In this document: positions 11,425 to 22,767 of the stretch, piece by piece
Position numbering within the stretch: the stretch's first letter is position 1
How the letters are laid out: each line of letters starts with the position of its first letter
DNA from: Saturnia japonica
Taxonomy: Eukaryota > Arthropoda > Insecta > Lepidoptera > Saturniidae
Length of the DNA stretch: 64,000 nucleotides
Direction: 5' to 3'
Assembly: GCA_033032175.1 (NCBI GenBank)
Contig: CM065309.1
Location: forward strand, 3,968,001 to 4,032,000
The notes under the pieces: model-generated
Told to the model about the DNA's origin: nothing
The model's input: the letters and a program-made list of their open reading frames with translations, nothing else
The model's database searches: none
Position numbers and translations under genes: made by a program

Positions 11425-12359
11425 ACGTAATATTTTTTTAGTGAATTAAAATTTAAAACAACTTAATTCTTTGGGTTGTAATGGGACACGTAAAAGAGAT
11501 GCCCGAGCCAACCTCAACTGCAGGTGACAAAAACTCCCTGGGAAATCCTAAAAAGTTTGCTAGCGTTTTGTTACACCACTGATAATATCATCGAAAGACA
11601 CTAGAGAGAAAGAAAGAAAAGACATTTATTTGTTACATACACACAGACACAACAACAAAAGAAAATTACAAATAAAAAAAAAAAAATAGTAGAAAGAAAA
11701 AAAAAGAAAACTTAATTATAATGGAATACATATTGTGTGTAGCAAATGAGCCTCGAGTCAGCATATAATATGCTGGAGGGGATGAGTTCTCGAGCGCTGA
11801 TTTTCACTCAATGCTCAGAGAGTTAAGTCTTGCGCTGTGTAATAAATAAATACTATGCATGATGTGTTTTATATCTACTAGTATAAGCGAATAATAATAA
11901 ATATTTATAGTATAATAATAATCATTGCAGCTGATATAATATAAAATAATAAATAAATACAAATATTTACACTACAATAATTGCAGTAACAATCCTTAAT
12001 AACTAGGACTGGTCGCTAAAGTAGAAAAAAGATGAGGAAGAAAAATAGGTAAGGGTGTCGAATTACATCTATAGAACCGAGATGCCCAAGCCAACCTCAC
12101 CTGCACCTTTTGCCCCACCGAGTCACGACCACCATGCATGAAGTGAAAAGTCCGTCATAGTGACTCGCTTTTGTACATATCCAGTTAAATTAATGCTGGC
12201 CGGCATGACAGCGGTGACCGTCGTTGGATTTCGATCTCTCGGTGGTCGCCGTTGTGTTAGGATTTTACTGTGCTTACCATCAGGGTCAGTACAGTCAATT
12301 TGCTGTCCTACTATAAAAATATCAAGGAAAAAGGAGTTTTTGACGGGATTTTAAACGAT
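11425..12359. other. Repeat-rich intergenic, no gene
   Basis: Contains two related blocks, 'gatgcccgagccaacctcaa' (about 11501) and 'gatgcccaagccaacctcac' (about 12081). An element at about 12120-12310 recurs inverted at 60180-60300: 'gtgaaaagtccgtcatagtg' here, its reverse complement there. A-rich and GAAA-rich simple sequence lies at 11605-11720. Confidence 0.5.
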
Positions 12360-12600
12360 CATAATTATGGTGGTTTTTATTATAATTTATAAACTTACGA
12401 TATTTTGCCCTATTATGTATAATTTAGGCGACATTTTATGTGATGATATACTTTGGTTATTATACAAGCAAAGTATGTTATAAATAATACATAGAAACAT
12501 GCATTTTAAGCTGCCACAAAATCTCCCTGGTTACTTTTAACAAGGGATCCACCATTTTGTTAATTGAATGTTTCAAGAATAATTAGAAAAATATTCTAAC
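12360..12600 (+). repeat. AT-rich dispersed repeat, 'acatgcattttaag' family
   Basis: Blocks 'ggtggtttttatta', 'ttttgccctattatgtataa', 'catgcattttaagctgccac' and 'caagggatccaccattttgt' recur in the same order at about 35265-35500 and 39615-39850. Inverted partial copies lie at about 55075-55170 and 58950-59050. It is non-coding and of unknown class. Confidence 0.6.
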
Positions 12601-12836
12601 TGTGAGATATTGGCAGAATTGTGTATAAACACAGCAGCCGTTAAGTAAAAATAAGAAGAATAACTTAATATAACAAAGTATGAACATATTTAATACTTAC
12701 TAATGCTTGTTTTTGGCATTCATCTGAATAAGCAATAAAAAGTTATCAATAGTACCACTTACGTAATTCAAATTAGAAGAAAATTACAATTTTTTTTTTT
12801 AGTTTAAATACATTTAAGTAAAGTAACTTAACATAT

Positions 12837-13062
12837 CATCAAGCCTGTATCCCCGATGGGTTAGGCAGAGGTTTACTAATGTACACCCACAGTTCGCCGG
12901 GTATGTTTTTAGGTCCCATGTAATAGGGGGGCTAACCTTTTGCCATTAATCAGGCACAAAGCCAAACCCCGAGCTGCCAAAGAGAATTTCATAGAAAAAC
13001 CCACAAACACTTTGCCTGACCTAGGAATCGAACCCAGGACCTCGATCAGTATCATAGTTAAA
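12837..13062 (-). repeat. Inverted, head-truncated family-1 SINE
   Basis: Runs from 'aagcctgtatccccgatggg' through 'gttcgccgggtatg' to the inverted B box 'ggaatcgaacccaggacctc'. Homology ends near 13060, before the tRNA A box, so this copy is 5'-truncated. Confidence 0.8.
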
Positions 13063-13574
13063 TAAGGTGGAAATATAATTAACCGGAAATGGACACACTA
13101 ATCTTTATTATTAACTAATTTAATAATAAATATTTCAATAAAAATATTTTTTCCCCCTAATTTATTGTTTAACATTAAAACTTATAATTATATTTATCTA
13201 AATACTTTCGAAAAGTTAACCAAGCGCTTCGACCGTGTGTCTCATTAAAAAAGAAAGATGTACATGCAAATAAAGGGTCATTTCAAGACACTGTCCTTTC
13301 CCACAGTTGAAAGTGGTCAAACTAGTTTGCGGACGAACCCCTTGCAATTAAAAAATCCGAGGACAGTGGCGTCTCCTCAGTCCATTGTCCAAGGAAACCC
13401 GTTTGACCCGTTTACCATTATGTGAAAAAATCTTAAAAGTTTGAGGTCTTCTTCTTTCTTTCTTTCTTACAATGTGATTAATATTGTATTGTTTCGGTTT
13501 ATTTTGATTTATTTAAGAGATTTTTAATAAGTGATAATTAATATGTTAGCCAAAAGATCAACATATTATAATTG

Positions 13575-14076
13575 TAAACTAATAAAAATATGTGTCTGTT
13601 TTGATGTCAAAATAACAGCTTTTTACTAAATCCATATGAAATTATATACGTATGTATATATATAACCTATAACAAAAAATCCATTTTTTTTAATTTTGTC
13701 TGTCTGTCTGTTTGTTCCGGGTAATCTCCGAAACAGATAGACCGATTTTGACGGGACTGCCATTGGCAGATAGATGATCTTATAAGAAGTAACTTAGGCT
13801 ACTTTTATTTTAGAAAAATAATTACTGTTCTGCGCAAAAATTCGGGCGCTTAAATGGCTTACGCTGAGTAAAACATAAGAGACATTATTAAATCAAATTA
13901 ATGTACTATATATTTGTAGACATTAAAAAGACCTACAAAAAAGTATATCTTCTAAGGAAGACACACAATAAGCATTTTTGCTTTTAAAATAACCGGGAGC
14001 GAGGGAGCAAGATTCGCGCGTGCCCGATCGACGGCATTCTGTAGTTCACGTGAGTGAAGATGTGGGCACAGCTAAT
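13575..14076 (+). repeat. Copy 5 of the gtctgtctgt...cagctagt element
   Basis: Includes a gtctgtctgtctgtttgttc tract at about 13697, 'accgattttgacgggactgc', 'gcttacgctgagtaaaacat' and the 'gggcacagcta' end. Confidence 0.75.
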
Positions 14077-14159
14077 TATGAATAAATTTAATAGGCAATA
14101 AAATTATTTATGTTAATTTTTAATTAAAAAAATCAAATTTTTCGATCGTGATTTATTGA

Positions 14160-14480
14160 CAACTAGCGGTGCCCGCGATTTCAAACTGATTACCAATCAC
14201 TGATTGGAAATTACCAACCAATACTTGAGTAAATATAGACATTATTTTTAGTAACATTTTCTAGTGTGGTTAGAATATACTGGTTTTTACCGCGCCCTGT
14301 TCTACCAAGCCGAGTGTTGAATTATTTTAATTTTCCATTGCCTCCTAAACTATGCGTACAAATAACATACTATAAAGGGCAAAGTATATCTTCGTAAAAT
14401 TGTCTTGATAATGAAGTAAGTTTCGTTTGTATGGATTAATATGCTATGCCTAATATGAGCATTGATTTTGAAGCAGCTGA
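14160..14480 (+). repeat. Dispersed element, copy also near 18290-18430
   Basis: Starts 'aactagcggtgcccgcgatt'. The block 'ccgagtgttgaattatttta', followed by 'ctatgcgtacaaataacata' and 'gattaatatgctatgcct', is repeated in the same order at about 18290-18430. Non-coding. Confidence 0.55.
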
Positions 14481-14899
14481 AGGATTTTGTAATATTTTTT
14501 AATAAAATACATTTTTATATATATTACGAGGTCATGATAACAGTTTAATATGCTCAACTAATATTATGTAATGTCGTAGAATTCATGTGATTTGTTTTAT
14601 ATTCATAATTAATCTTCTGCTTTAAAATATCGGATCTAGTTTTCAAGTAAGAATGCAGCTCATTACATGATATGTTGATGTTGGCCTTGGTAACCAAAAT
14701 TGCTTTCAAAAGTGCGACACTTAGCTGTGTTTTTTCACTCGGCCATACTTTATCAATTAATATTATCGTTTGATTTGTTTACGAAAGCGGGAATTTTTCT
14801 TCTCGCTGGGGACAGACTGCCTGAAAAAGGAACTATCCCGCCCAAAGTGGGACGTCTGTTCAAGTTAGCCATGCCTAATCAAAATGCTCATATCTCACT

Positions 14900-15230
14900 A
14901 ATGCCTGATTGTGGCTTATATTTATATGAGACAGACGTATGGTATCACCATTGTTGTATTACTTTTCAGATCACTAAATACACATACGCGTGCTTCCTTC
15001 CTTCCTCCCATGAGGAGGGGAACATGCATATGCGTATATGTTAGTTAGTTCGAATTTACGGATAGGGAATTAGTCAGATCGCTACTTATTTGTAATCGCG
15101 ACAACCGCCCAAGCCGAGGTCCGGTCACTTTGGCACCCTTGTACGAGAGTTGTACCTTACTTTCGCGGCTGAGTGACTTAAGCGCAGAGGCTCCAGGGCC
15201 CCTAAACCTAACAGTATAGTCAGTCAGAAA
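14900..15230 (+). repeat. Dispersed repeat with an inverted copy near 51110-51420
   Basis: 'gatcactaaatacacatacg', 'gcttccttccttcctcccat', 'aagccgaggtccggtcactt' and 'ctccagggcccctaaacct' all have reverse-complement counterparts, in reverse order, at 51110-51420. Fragments of one older retroelement are likely. The 114-codon frame beginning at 14700 overlaps this repeat and is not a credible gene. Confidence 0.6.
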
Positions 15231-15908
15231 AAAAATGGTATCGCCTTTGGGTATCGCATACTTTTTTTAGATGTACTAAGGCCCAATATTTTTGTAGTAT
15301 TTGGACTTCAATAAGTGTGATTTTTTGCCTAATTTTGGTGGGAAATTTTGTTTATAAGTTTTTAAATAATCTTACTTAATATTATGAAACAGAAATTAAT
15401 GTATAACCTAATCGTTTCTTATATATTTCTAACACCGGAATTACCAAGGAAGCAAAAATTAGAATCGTAACAAATGATGATAATTAAGTAAAAACTATTA
15501 ATATACAATACCTAATTAAATTTCGATCAATTTTAAAGCAGATCAAATCTTAATATATCATAAATATATATTTCATTTACGATTTAAATCTTTCAAAAAT
15601 AACTTTTTAAATGTACACCAAAATTGCAGATTTTTTTTTATCAGGACACCACAATGTATCGTATTTACGGTTTCGATACGAAAATGTGAAAATATTGTTC
15701 ACATCTATCAGCACAAGACGAAAGCGACCACATAAATGAAGTGAAGAAAGATAATTTTTTTAGGTTACTTACACGAATCGAAATTACGTGTTTCATCACT
15801 ACTTACAACAAAAATTTTTAATCTCTCACAGGCAAAACTTCTTGTCTAGTTATAAGTTTAGTTATGGCACTAAAAATGAAAATGAAAATTTTACCAGATA
15901 CATATATA

Positions 15909-17366
15909 AACTCATCAAAAAAGTCTAAGCAACATGTACTAATTTAAATTTTAGGATGGTTCTTCACATTATAACGTTGTATTTTATTTTTAAAATAATA
16001 TCTTTAGGGTAAAAATAACAGCTGTTGTCTTTATAAGTTCTTTTAATAACAGAAACGAACAATATTAGAATATACTGTACAAACTAAGATACATAAGAAA
16101 CTAAACTTTTTTCTTACATAATGAAATTTCTAAAGAAAATGTATTTATTTTGAAAGAATAGAACAATTTAATACAAAGTATGGGCTCCTCTGCTATTCAG
16201 AACTTGTCGGCAACGATTATTCATTGAATTAATGAGACTGTTTATGTCATCTTGCGGTATTCGCTCCCAATGGAATTGTAGCAAATCCTTCAGCTGTTGG
16301 GTTGTTGTCGCTCCGTCCAAGTCCTTCAAAACACGTCTCTGGAGCATGTCCCATGCGTGCTCGATGGGGTTGAGATCTGGCGATTGTGCAGGCCAGGGCA
16401 ATCAATACCCGGATGTTCTCCGTTGCAAAGTATTCACTGGTTCGCGAACTGTATGTGAACGCGCATTGTCATGCATTAACCTAAAATCGGAGCCAAAAGT
16501 TTGTGCAAATGGGTAGACATAAGGTCTGAGAATATCCTCAATGTAATTTTCAGCATTCATGTTTCCATTTACAAAAACGAGCTCAGTTCGCCTGTTCTTC
16601 ATAATACCCGCCCATAACATAACTGTTGAGCCGCTGTATGGATGAACTTCCTGAACGCACCTGAGGCTTTCAGTATTTCCGGGCCGACGATACACTCGCA
16701 CCCTTCTTGTATCAGGCTTAAACCCGAATCGCGACTCATCGGAAAACATAATTTTGTCCCATTGTTCCTGGGTCCATGTTATGCGTTCTCTACACCATTC
16801 ATATCGACGAGCGCGATTCCCGTGACGTATCGGTGGGCACCTGATTGGGCGTCGAGCTCGTAGGCCGTACTCATGCAGTCGATTTCGCACAGTTTGAGGA
16901 CTTACATCAACACCACTTGAAATTTGTAGCCTCAAACTTATCTCTCGAGCGGTTAACATCGGCTGGCGTCTTGCAGTCAGTTGTATATACCTGTCTTGCC
17001 GAGTGGTTGTACTCCTTTTACGGCCTGGATGCTGTTCAGCGGGTTCTCCTGTATTATTGTAGTGCTGCCAAAGACAACAAATAACACTTCTATGAATGCC
17101 AAAATGTCGAGATACCTGAGATGGTTCAATCAAGACTAAACGTAGCAATTAAAACGCACTTAAATTCAAACAAATTCGCAGTCATTTGAATTTTATGAAA
17201 AAACAAAACATAATCAAATTTTTTTTTACAACCATCCAGTATGTCATCAATAACAAAAAAGTTTACTTACCTGCGCACTTTATTTGAGAAAATATTTAGA
17301 AATTAATTAATATAAATGGAAATATTTGTAATATCACGCATGTTGCTTAGACTTTTTTGATGTGTG
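15909..17366 (-). mobile_element. Tc1/mariner-type transposon with terminal inverted repeats
   Basis: The left end 'catcaaaaaagtctaagcaa' (from about 15913) is mirrored at the right end 'ttgcttagacttttttgatg' (to about 17362). The full inverted repeats are about 28 bp with mismatches only in the outermost bases. A TA dinucleotide sits at each outer edge (15907-15908 and 17367-17368), the usual Tc1/mariner target duplication. The element is about 1,458 bp and encloses one broken transposase gene on the minus strand. Confidence 0.85.
16168..17148 (-). pseudogene. Tc1-like DDE transposase, frameshifted
   Basis: The N-terminal part has a helix-turn-helix-like segment (VSRHFGIHRSVICCLWQHY) and a second DNA-binding region with TAREISLRL. 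The catalytic core shows FSDESRFG (first Asp), LMHDNARSHT (second Asp) and, in another frame, QSPDLNPIEHAWD (Glu). The spacing is compatible with DD34E but crosses the break. Between about 16380 and 16440 the reading passes through three frames, so at least two small indels separate the second Asp from the Glu. The upstream frame ends at TSGY-stop and the downstream frame ends at 16168. No ATG fits the expected start, so the N-terminus may also be incomplete. The element cannot encode an active enzyme as written. Confidence 0.85.
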
Positions 17367-17379
17367 TACATTGACGTAG

Positions 17380-18880
17380 AATCCAAGGAAATTAATTTAT
17401 TTCAAATAAACTACTAAAGTTTCTTTTAAACAATGCAAATGTTAATTAAGAAAACTGGATTTTGGACGCTCCACCAAACTCAGATTTATTAAGTAAATCA
17501 CTCATTTACGTATCACTAACCATTACGCCAGCGCACGCGAATAAAGCAGTTCGGGAGCGCTTTGTCTTCCGACTTACTTAACAAAAATCAATATTTAAAG
17601 CTAGCCGAGAGATGTAGCTTAATCCTATATAGCCTATGCTTCATGAATCTGCCTATCATATACAAAAAGAGCTTTTTGAATTCGACTGTAGTTTCAGAGA
17701 TTAGGGTGCTTAAACAAACAAACAAAAAACTCTTCGCTTTATTATATTAAATACGTATAAATTAAGACTATTGCCAAGTTAAAAAGCTCATATCAAAGAA
17801 AGTAACAAATTGTTTTGTAAATGAATTGAAGAACGTGTACATTCTTACAGCTATAATTAAAGAAACTACCATGGAATTTTACACCTGCTAGATCTCAGCT
17901 CTTTTATCTGTGACGAGGACCCCGAACACCGTTTCCAACGAACTTGGCCTTCTTTTAACGTTTATGTTTTTGTTGGGATATCATTATATTACCTTTTGAA
18001 AAGCTGCAAAACGCCATCTATTGGTGAGCGCATAAAAACGTCGCTGTAGTTGATGCAAATTATTACTCTTAATTAAAACTCACCTCAACTCACCTATGAG
18101 TATTATTTCGTTTAAATTTAATCTAAAATATAAAACTTTTCCGCTTTATTATATAAATATAGATAATGAAGTACATATTTATAAAAAATACAATCAGTGA
18201 TTGTTGAACAATCAGTGATCACTTGATCAGTCACATCGCGGCATCGCTGCATCGCACGAATTGTTCGCGCCACTACTAATACAGACCCGAACCGAGTGTT
18301 GAATTATTTTAATTTTGGATTATCTCTCAAACTATGCGTCCAAATAACATGCTGTAAAAGACAAAATTTATCTTCATTAAACTGTTTTTATGATGAAGTA
18401 ACTTTTCTTCTTAAGGATTAATATGCCATGCTTAAAAATAATGCTCATAAATTAATCTTCAACAAAAAAATAATTGCAAAATATCTTATAATTAACAGAT
18501 AGATTTATGGTATTGCTGACTTTTTTTAAGTTATACCAGTGGGCAATATTATGACGTAGAACATTATATTTTTACCTATCATTATTCATTAAGCCAGCCC
18601 ACGCGGATAAAGCTCTTCGCGAGGACTTCGACTTCTGAGCTACGTAACAAAAATTCTTATTAAATTGAAGGCTAGCTGGGAATTATAGCCTAATGTTTTT
18701 AGGCTATCATAATTAGAAAAAAAAAAATCGAATCCAACTGGTAGTTCCAGAGATTAGCGTGTTTATACAAACAAAAAACTTTTCTGGTTTAATTTAATAT
18801 TAGTATTAACTATATATACTAATTGTTTTAAATCTTCAATAAAACAATCAGTGTGCCTTTTCTTATCCGAGGTGCAATGA
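17380..18880. repeat. Two related degenerate repeat copies
   Basis: A block at about 17520-17750 ('cagcgcacgcgaataaagca', 'agctagccgagagatgtagc', 'gtagtttcagagattagggt') is repeated with divergence at 18595-18800 ('cagcccacgcggataaagct', 'ggctagctgggaattatagc', 'gtagttccagagattagcgt'). The 18290-18430 segment matches 14280-14430. No gene is supported. Confidence 0.5.
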
Positions 18881-19329
18881 AGATGAATAGAAATTGGGCG
18901 GGGACTTTTTAACCCTTTCTAATCGTACGATCTATTACAGAAAAGGGTCATTCAGACTTTTATTGCAGTTTCTGTTGTATCAGTCAGTTGAAGGTTGTTG
19001 TAGTGGTTACTTCAAATTTGCATTTAATTCATCAATTAAAGTCAATAATTCTGGTGATGGTTATTTATTAGAGATTACAGCATAAAATTGGGTAAGCAAA
19101 TAATGTTTACAGTGTATGGATAAATAATCTAAATACGCTACTATTTTAAATAAGGTAAATAACTTAGTGTATTTTATTATTTTATGTAGGCAAATTTAAT
19201 TCTAGTGATGTACATACTCAATATATTTTTACTTAATTGACCATAGATTATATAAATTAATAGTTTATCGTTTACTTGCATCATTACATATTTTTAAATT
19301 TTAGTGTTTCTCTTTTTTTTTATTCTGAT

Positions 19330-22209
19330 CTATTCAGGTTCGTTCATCCTAAGGCGAGCAAAATCTTCAAATACGATATTATCTTCTTCTTCGTTAGTAT
19401 ACAGAGTGTTCTCGTAACGGTGTCTCTCGATAGACTGCATTTTCTTCATTGCGTTAAATCGCTGACGTTCAACAGTACCTAGAATTATTTTAACTTTAGG
19501 TAAAAAATTATATTTTATTCCATTTCTGAAATGCACACTTTGAAGAAAATATTCACTTAGAAAATAATTAGTTTATGGTTTTCAGAGTTAGATCTCTAAA
19601 ATAGTTAACTTCTTCGCGTTGTTTTAAAAAAGTTGGCCGTCACGGGACACCCGCACCCGGCAGGTGTGAAACATCTTAGTACCTAAATATTAAAATTTCT
19701 AATAAATAAAAAACAATAAAAAAAGAGTAAAATAATAATGTAGAGTATACTACGCGGCGTAAAGGAAGCATGACGGCATGAAAGGGCGTCATGCCGTTTG
19801 GCGTTTTTGCAGATAGGATTTAGTATGGAATTTAAAATCATCATCATCGTCATTATCAGTATCTGTCCACTACTATACGTAGGCCTCTCCCAAGGATCGC
19901 CACACTGGACCCGATGTTTGTTCTTTCACATCGAGACGAATCCAGTCTCCCTCTGCAGGTCGTCGCTCTATATTAAAGGGGGCCGTCTCACACTTTGATT
20001 ACCTAAATGTGGTCCCCAGTTCAGAACTCATCTACCCCATCGGTTATCAGTTCTTTGTCATATGTGGCCAGCCCACTGCTACTTTAGCGAGTTAATTCTT
20101 TGAGCTATCACTAACCCTAGTTCTCTATCTGATTGCCATTACTGATTCTATCCTTCAAAGAAACTCCGAGCATTTAACTCGTTGAGTGACTTTAAATTTC
20201 TGAACTAGTCCAACCGTGAGTGTCTATTTTTTGGCTCCGTAGGTCATTAGGTACTTATAGAACGCACTGGTTGGTAATAAGATTTTGAATAATGATTCAA
20301 AATAACATTAATTAGACCATAATATCGTTGGTCGTTATGATCATTACCTGCATGTTTTTTACGTTTACCTCTTGTCATATAGCTCACTCACCTTCAGCAG
20401 GATGTAGCAGTTTGAAAGGAACATCAGTGACAAGTTCGCCTCCAAGGGTTCCGCAATTCAGTTTGACGCGAACAGAGTAGGAAATAACGATACCGATGGC
20501 ATCGGTTGGGCATTTTCCTTCAGCAACCAGAGTTGAACTGGCTAGATTAACATCGTCCTCCTTGAGATGGCCATCCAATGCAACGCCTAAGAATTTTGTA
20601 AACAAAGTTTTTTAGTAGGTTTGCTTCATATCCATTATATAGTACAAGTTACTTAGCATTTTACTATTACCAATTTTTTTTAATATCAATCCGGCATAGT
20701 TATGGCCCTGTACCTGATGGTAAGTACAGTAAATTCCAAAAATAATAAAGAACACCGAGAAATCAGCTATTCATTGATCGTCGTCGGTGTCACGGCAGCC
20801 TGCAAGCCTCTCGGCAGCTGGATATACATTGGCTGATCCCAAAACATGACAAAGCAAATGGAAGTCATCGTGAAGTGTGGTCGCGACACAGTTGGGTGCA
20901 TATCCCCAACACCACACTTGATTACTAGTTACATACCGGCTGATCCCTTAACGCAACATGCCTAAGCCTGATCATGATCCAGTAGGACACCACCATCCAC
21001 ACCACTTAACACATTTAACGTGAAGCGCGACATATAAATATTTTGGTATAAAAAACAGGAAAATTTAAAATGCCCATAAATAAATATACATACCACGAAC
21101 GTCTTTGCTATTTCGAGCCAGAGGTACCAAATAAAATGTTTTCGACAGACTAGCTCCAGGCGTAATAGGACAGCCTTCACGAGTTTCCAAAGAAGCAACG
21201 TAACGACTGAACTGAGAATTGATCATTGTAATTTCAACATGTTGCACTACGATGCACCGAATATTACGAACGGCCTTCCTTGAGTTATTTGAAACAATAA
21301 CGTTGGCAGCGATCTTCTCTCCATGGTAGTATATTTCTCTATCAAGAGTAACCTCAAGGTTAATTTTTCCGTTACTGAAAGTGAACCCTTTGCTAACAAG
21401 AGAACTTGGTAAGCGACGTCCACGCGTGAGTGGAGCGTGTTGTAGCTGCAAATGTAATCAAACATTTTATTAATATATCATGAAATCTGAGGTTCCAATT
21501 ATAGTCAGTCTTTCATACCTTTTTAATAGCAAGGGTTACTGAACTCCGTTTATGGCTTTTTTGGTCTTCCTGTTCAGCGACGTATGTTCTTACGGCGTAT
21601 TCAACACCCATCGGCTTGCCTTGGTCTTCTTCGGCAGGTTGTAAAGTAACCTACATCACGTCATGCAAAAATATACCTACTTAAACAACTGAATAAACAG
21701 ATAGGTACATATTGAATTTAATTAAAAAAACAAGATCATACCGAGCTAGGTGCCATTTCAGGGAAGTTAAAAGTAAATGGATAAGCATGAGGACCCAGTT
21801 TCTTCAGCAGCTTTTCTTGTACAGGTGTTAGTTCCATTTTGGAGTTGATCAATGGGACAACTTGCTCCTGGCCAATGACCATTTCTTTAGAAAATTTCAC
21901 TCCCATCACCTCATCCTCTTCACGACCATAGCGATATGTTGTCACCAACTGTGCACACAGTTATTTTACATTTAGTTAAAATATCGTACTTTCAATAATA
22001 CCACAAAATGAAGCATAAACGCTTCTTATACTTTTTACCTGACTGTAGACTTTTCTTCCTTTCAGATATTCAGTATCCACTACCACAATACCGTCAACAG
22101 GATCGCAGTATTCCATATGATCAATGAAGTCCCGTTTGCCAAGGTAAACCGTAACTTTTCCATTTGGTGTTGTTTTCTTAAATACCTTCACAGCCACCAC
22201 AAAAGCCAT
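19330..22209 (-). CDS. Arr2: Visual arrestin 2 (phosrestin I), complete, six exons
   Basis: Coding exons, 5' to 3' on the minus strand: 22209-22039, 21948-21742, 21650-21519, 21445-21094, 20586-20392, 19478-19330. They total 1,206 nt and encode 401 aa, the length I recall for Drosophila Arr2. All junctions have GT..AG and matching phases (0,0,0,1,1). The N-terminus ([20 protein letters not shown]), the arrestin signature [19 protein letters not shown] (about residues 62-80) and [17 protein letters not shown] are close to fly Arr2 and distinct from Arr1 or beta-arrestin. The C-terminal exon carries [13 protein letters not shown] and the tail [13 protein letters not shown]; Ser368 aligns with the fly CaMKII site. 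Function by family: binds light-activated phosphorylated rhodopsin in photoreceptor rhabdomeres and ends the G-protein response. Start chosen at 22209 because the fly protein begins just before VKVFKK; the upstream in-frame sequence is not conserved-looking. It is transcribed away from Pex7. Confidence 0.95.
19621..20250 (+). repeat. Repeat fragment in the last Arr2 intron (catcatcatc family)
   Basis: From about 19838, 'atcatcatcatcgtcattat' is followed by 'ctgtccactactatacgtag', 'gcctctcccaaggatcgcca' and blocks ending in 'gcccactgctactttagcga'. A related copy lies at about 46225-46590. It is a dispersed retroelement-derived fragment sitting in the 20391-19479 intron of Arr2. Confidence 0.6.
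20775..20965 (+). repeat. Dispersed repeat, copy also near 49770-50040
   Basis: 'cagcctgcaagcctctcggc', 'agctggatatacattggctg', 'tggtcgcgacacagttgggt' and 'ttgattactagttacatacc' have counterparts in the same order around 49830-50010. It lies in the intron between Arr2 exons 4 and 5. Confidence 0.55.
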
Positions 22210-22767
22210 AGAAATGTAGTCCAACATTTTGAAGAATTTAAGCGCGAAAATAAAGTTCAAGATAAAATTTTAAATGAATAAATGTGTAAGTTCAGAGATG
22301 TTCACCAGAAATGAATGTTACCGGCAAACGTCTTTTTTATATGGGGGTAACATGTGAGGTTTCATACAGCCTAATAGGATTTTGATTGAGTGTGTTAATA
22401 AGATTACAGACAAGTGACGCACAGTCTACGTAAATAAAATCGATTTATAATGAACAGCACTAGAGTCGTAAACTTTGAATTTCTAAACGTAGCTATCGAC
22501 ATCGATGATCGAAACCCTAATTCCAAATGACGTTTGTTTTGACATATTTTGATGTAAAAGGATTGCACTTTATTTCACTTTAGTACTTACAAACAATGAA
22601 ATAAACTAATTAGAATATTGTTTTATTTAACTTCAAAATAGACCTTATTTTTAATAATTCTTATAGGAAATTTAAAGTCTTGATACGTGACTTTTTTATA
22701 GGTTTTGCGGATAATAGGCTTTTATGGATTTGGTGAAAAAAACTTTTATTTCAGTTATACTATAAGC
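22210..22767. promoter_or_regulatory. Bidirectional promoter region between Arr2 and Pex7
   Basis: 558 bp separate the two start codons and must hold both promoters unless there are remote 5' UTR exons. At about 22493-22507 the sequence CTATCGACATCGATG contains two overlapping DRE-like (TATCGATA-type) half-cores, typical of insect housekeeping promoters. At about 22608-22618 TAATTAGAATA is one mismatch from the P3/RCSI Pax6 site (TAATYNRATTA) of photoreceptor genes. Site assignments are by eye and inferential. Confidence 0.4.

Noticed and set aside
14700..15044. 114-codon plus-strand frame
   Set aside because: It overlaps a dispersed repeat with an inverted copy at 51 kb, and no splice context or family resemblance was seen.
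16232..17084. Plus-strand open frames over the transposon
   Set aside because: They are antisense shadows of the Tc1-like transposase.
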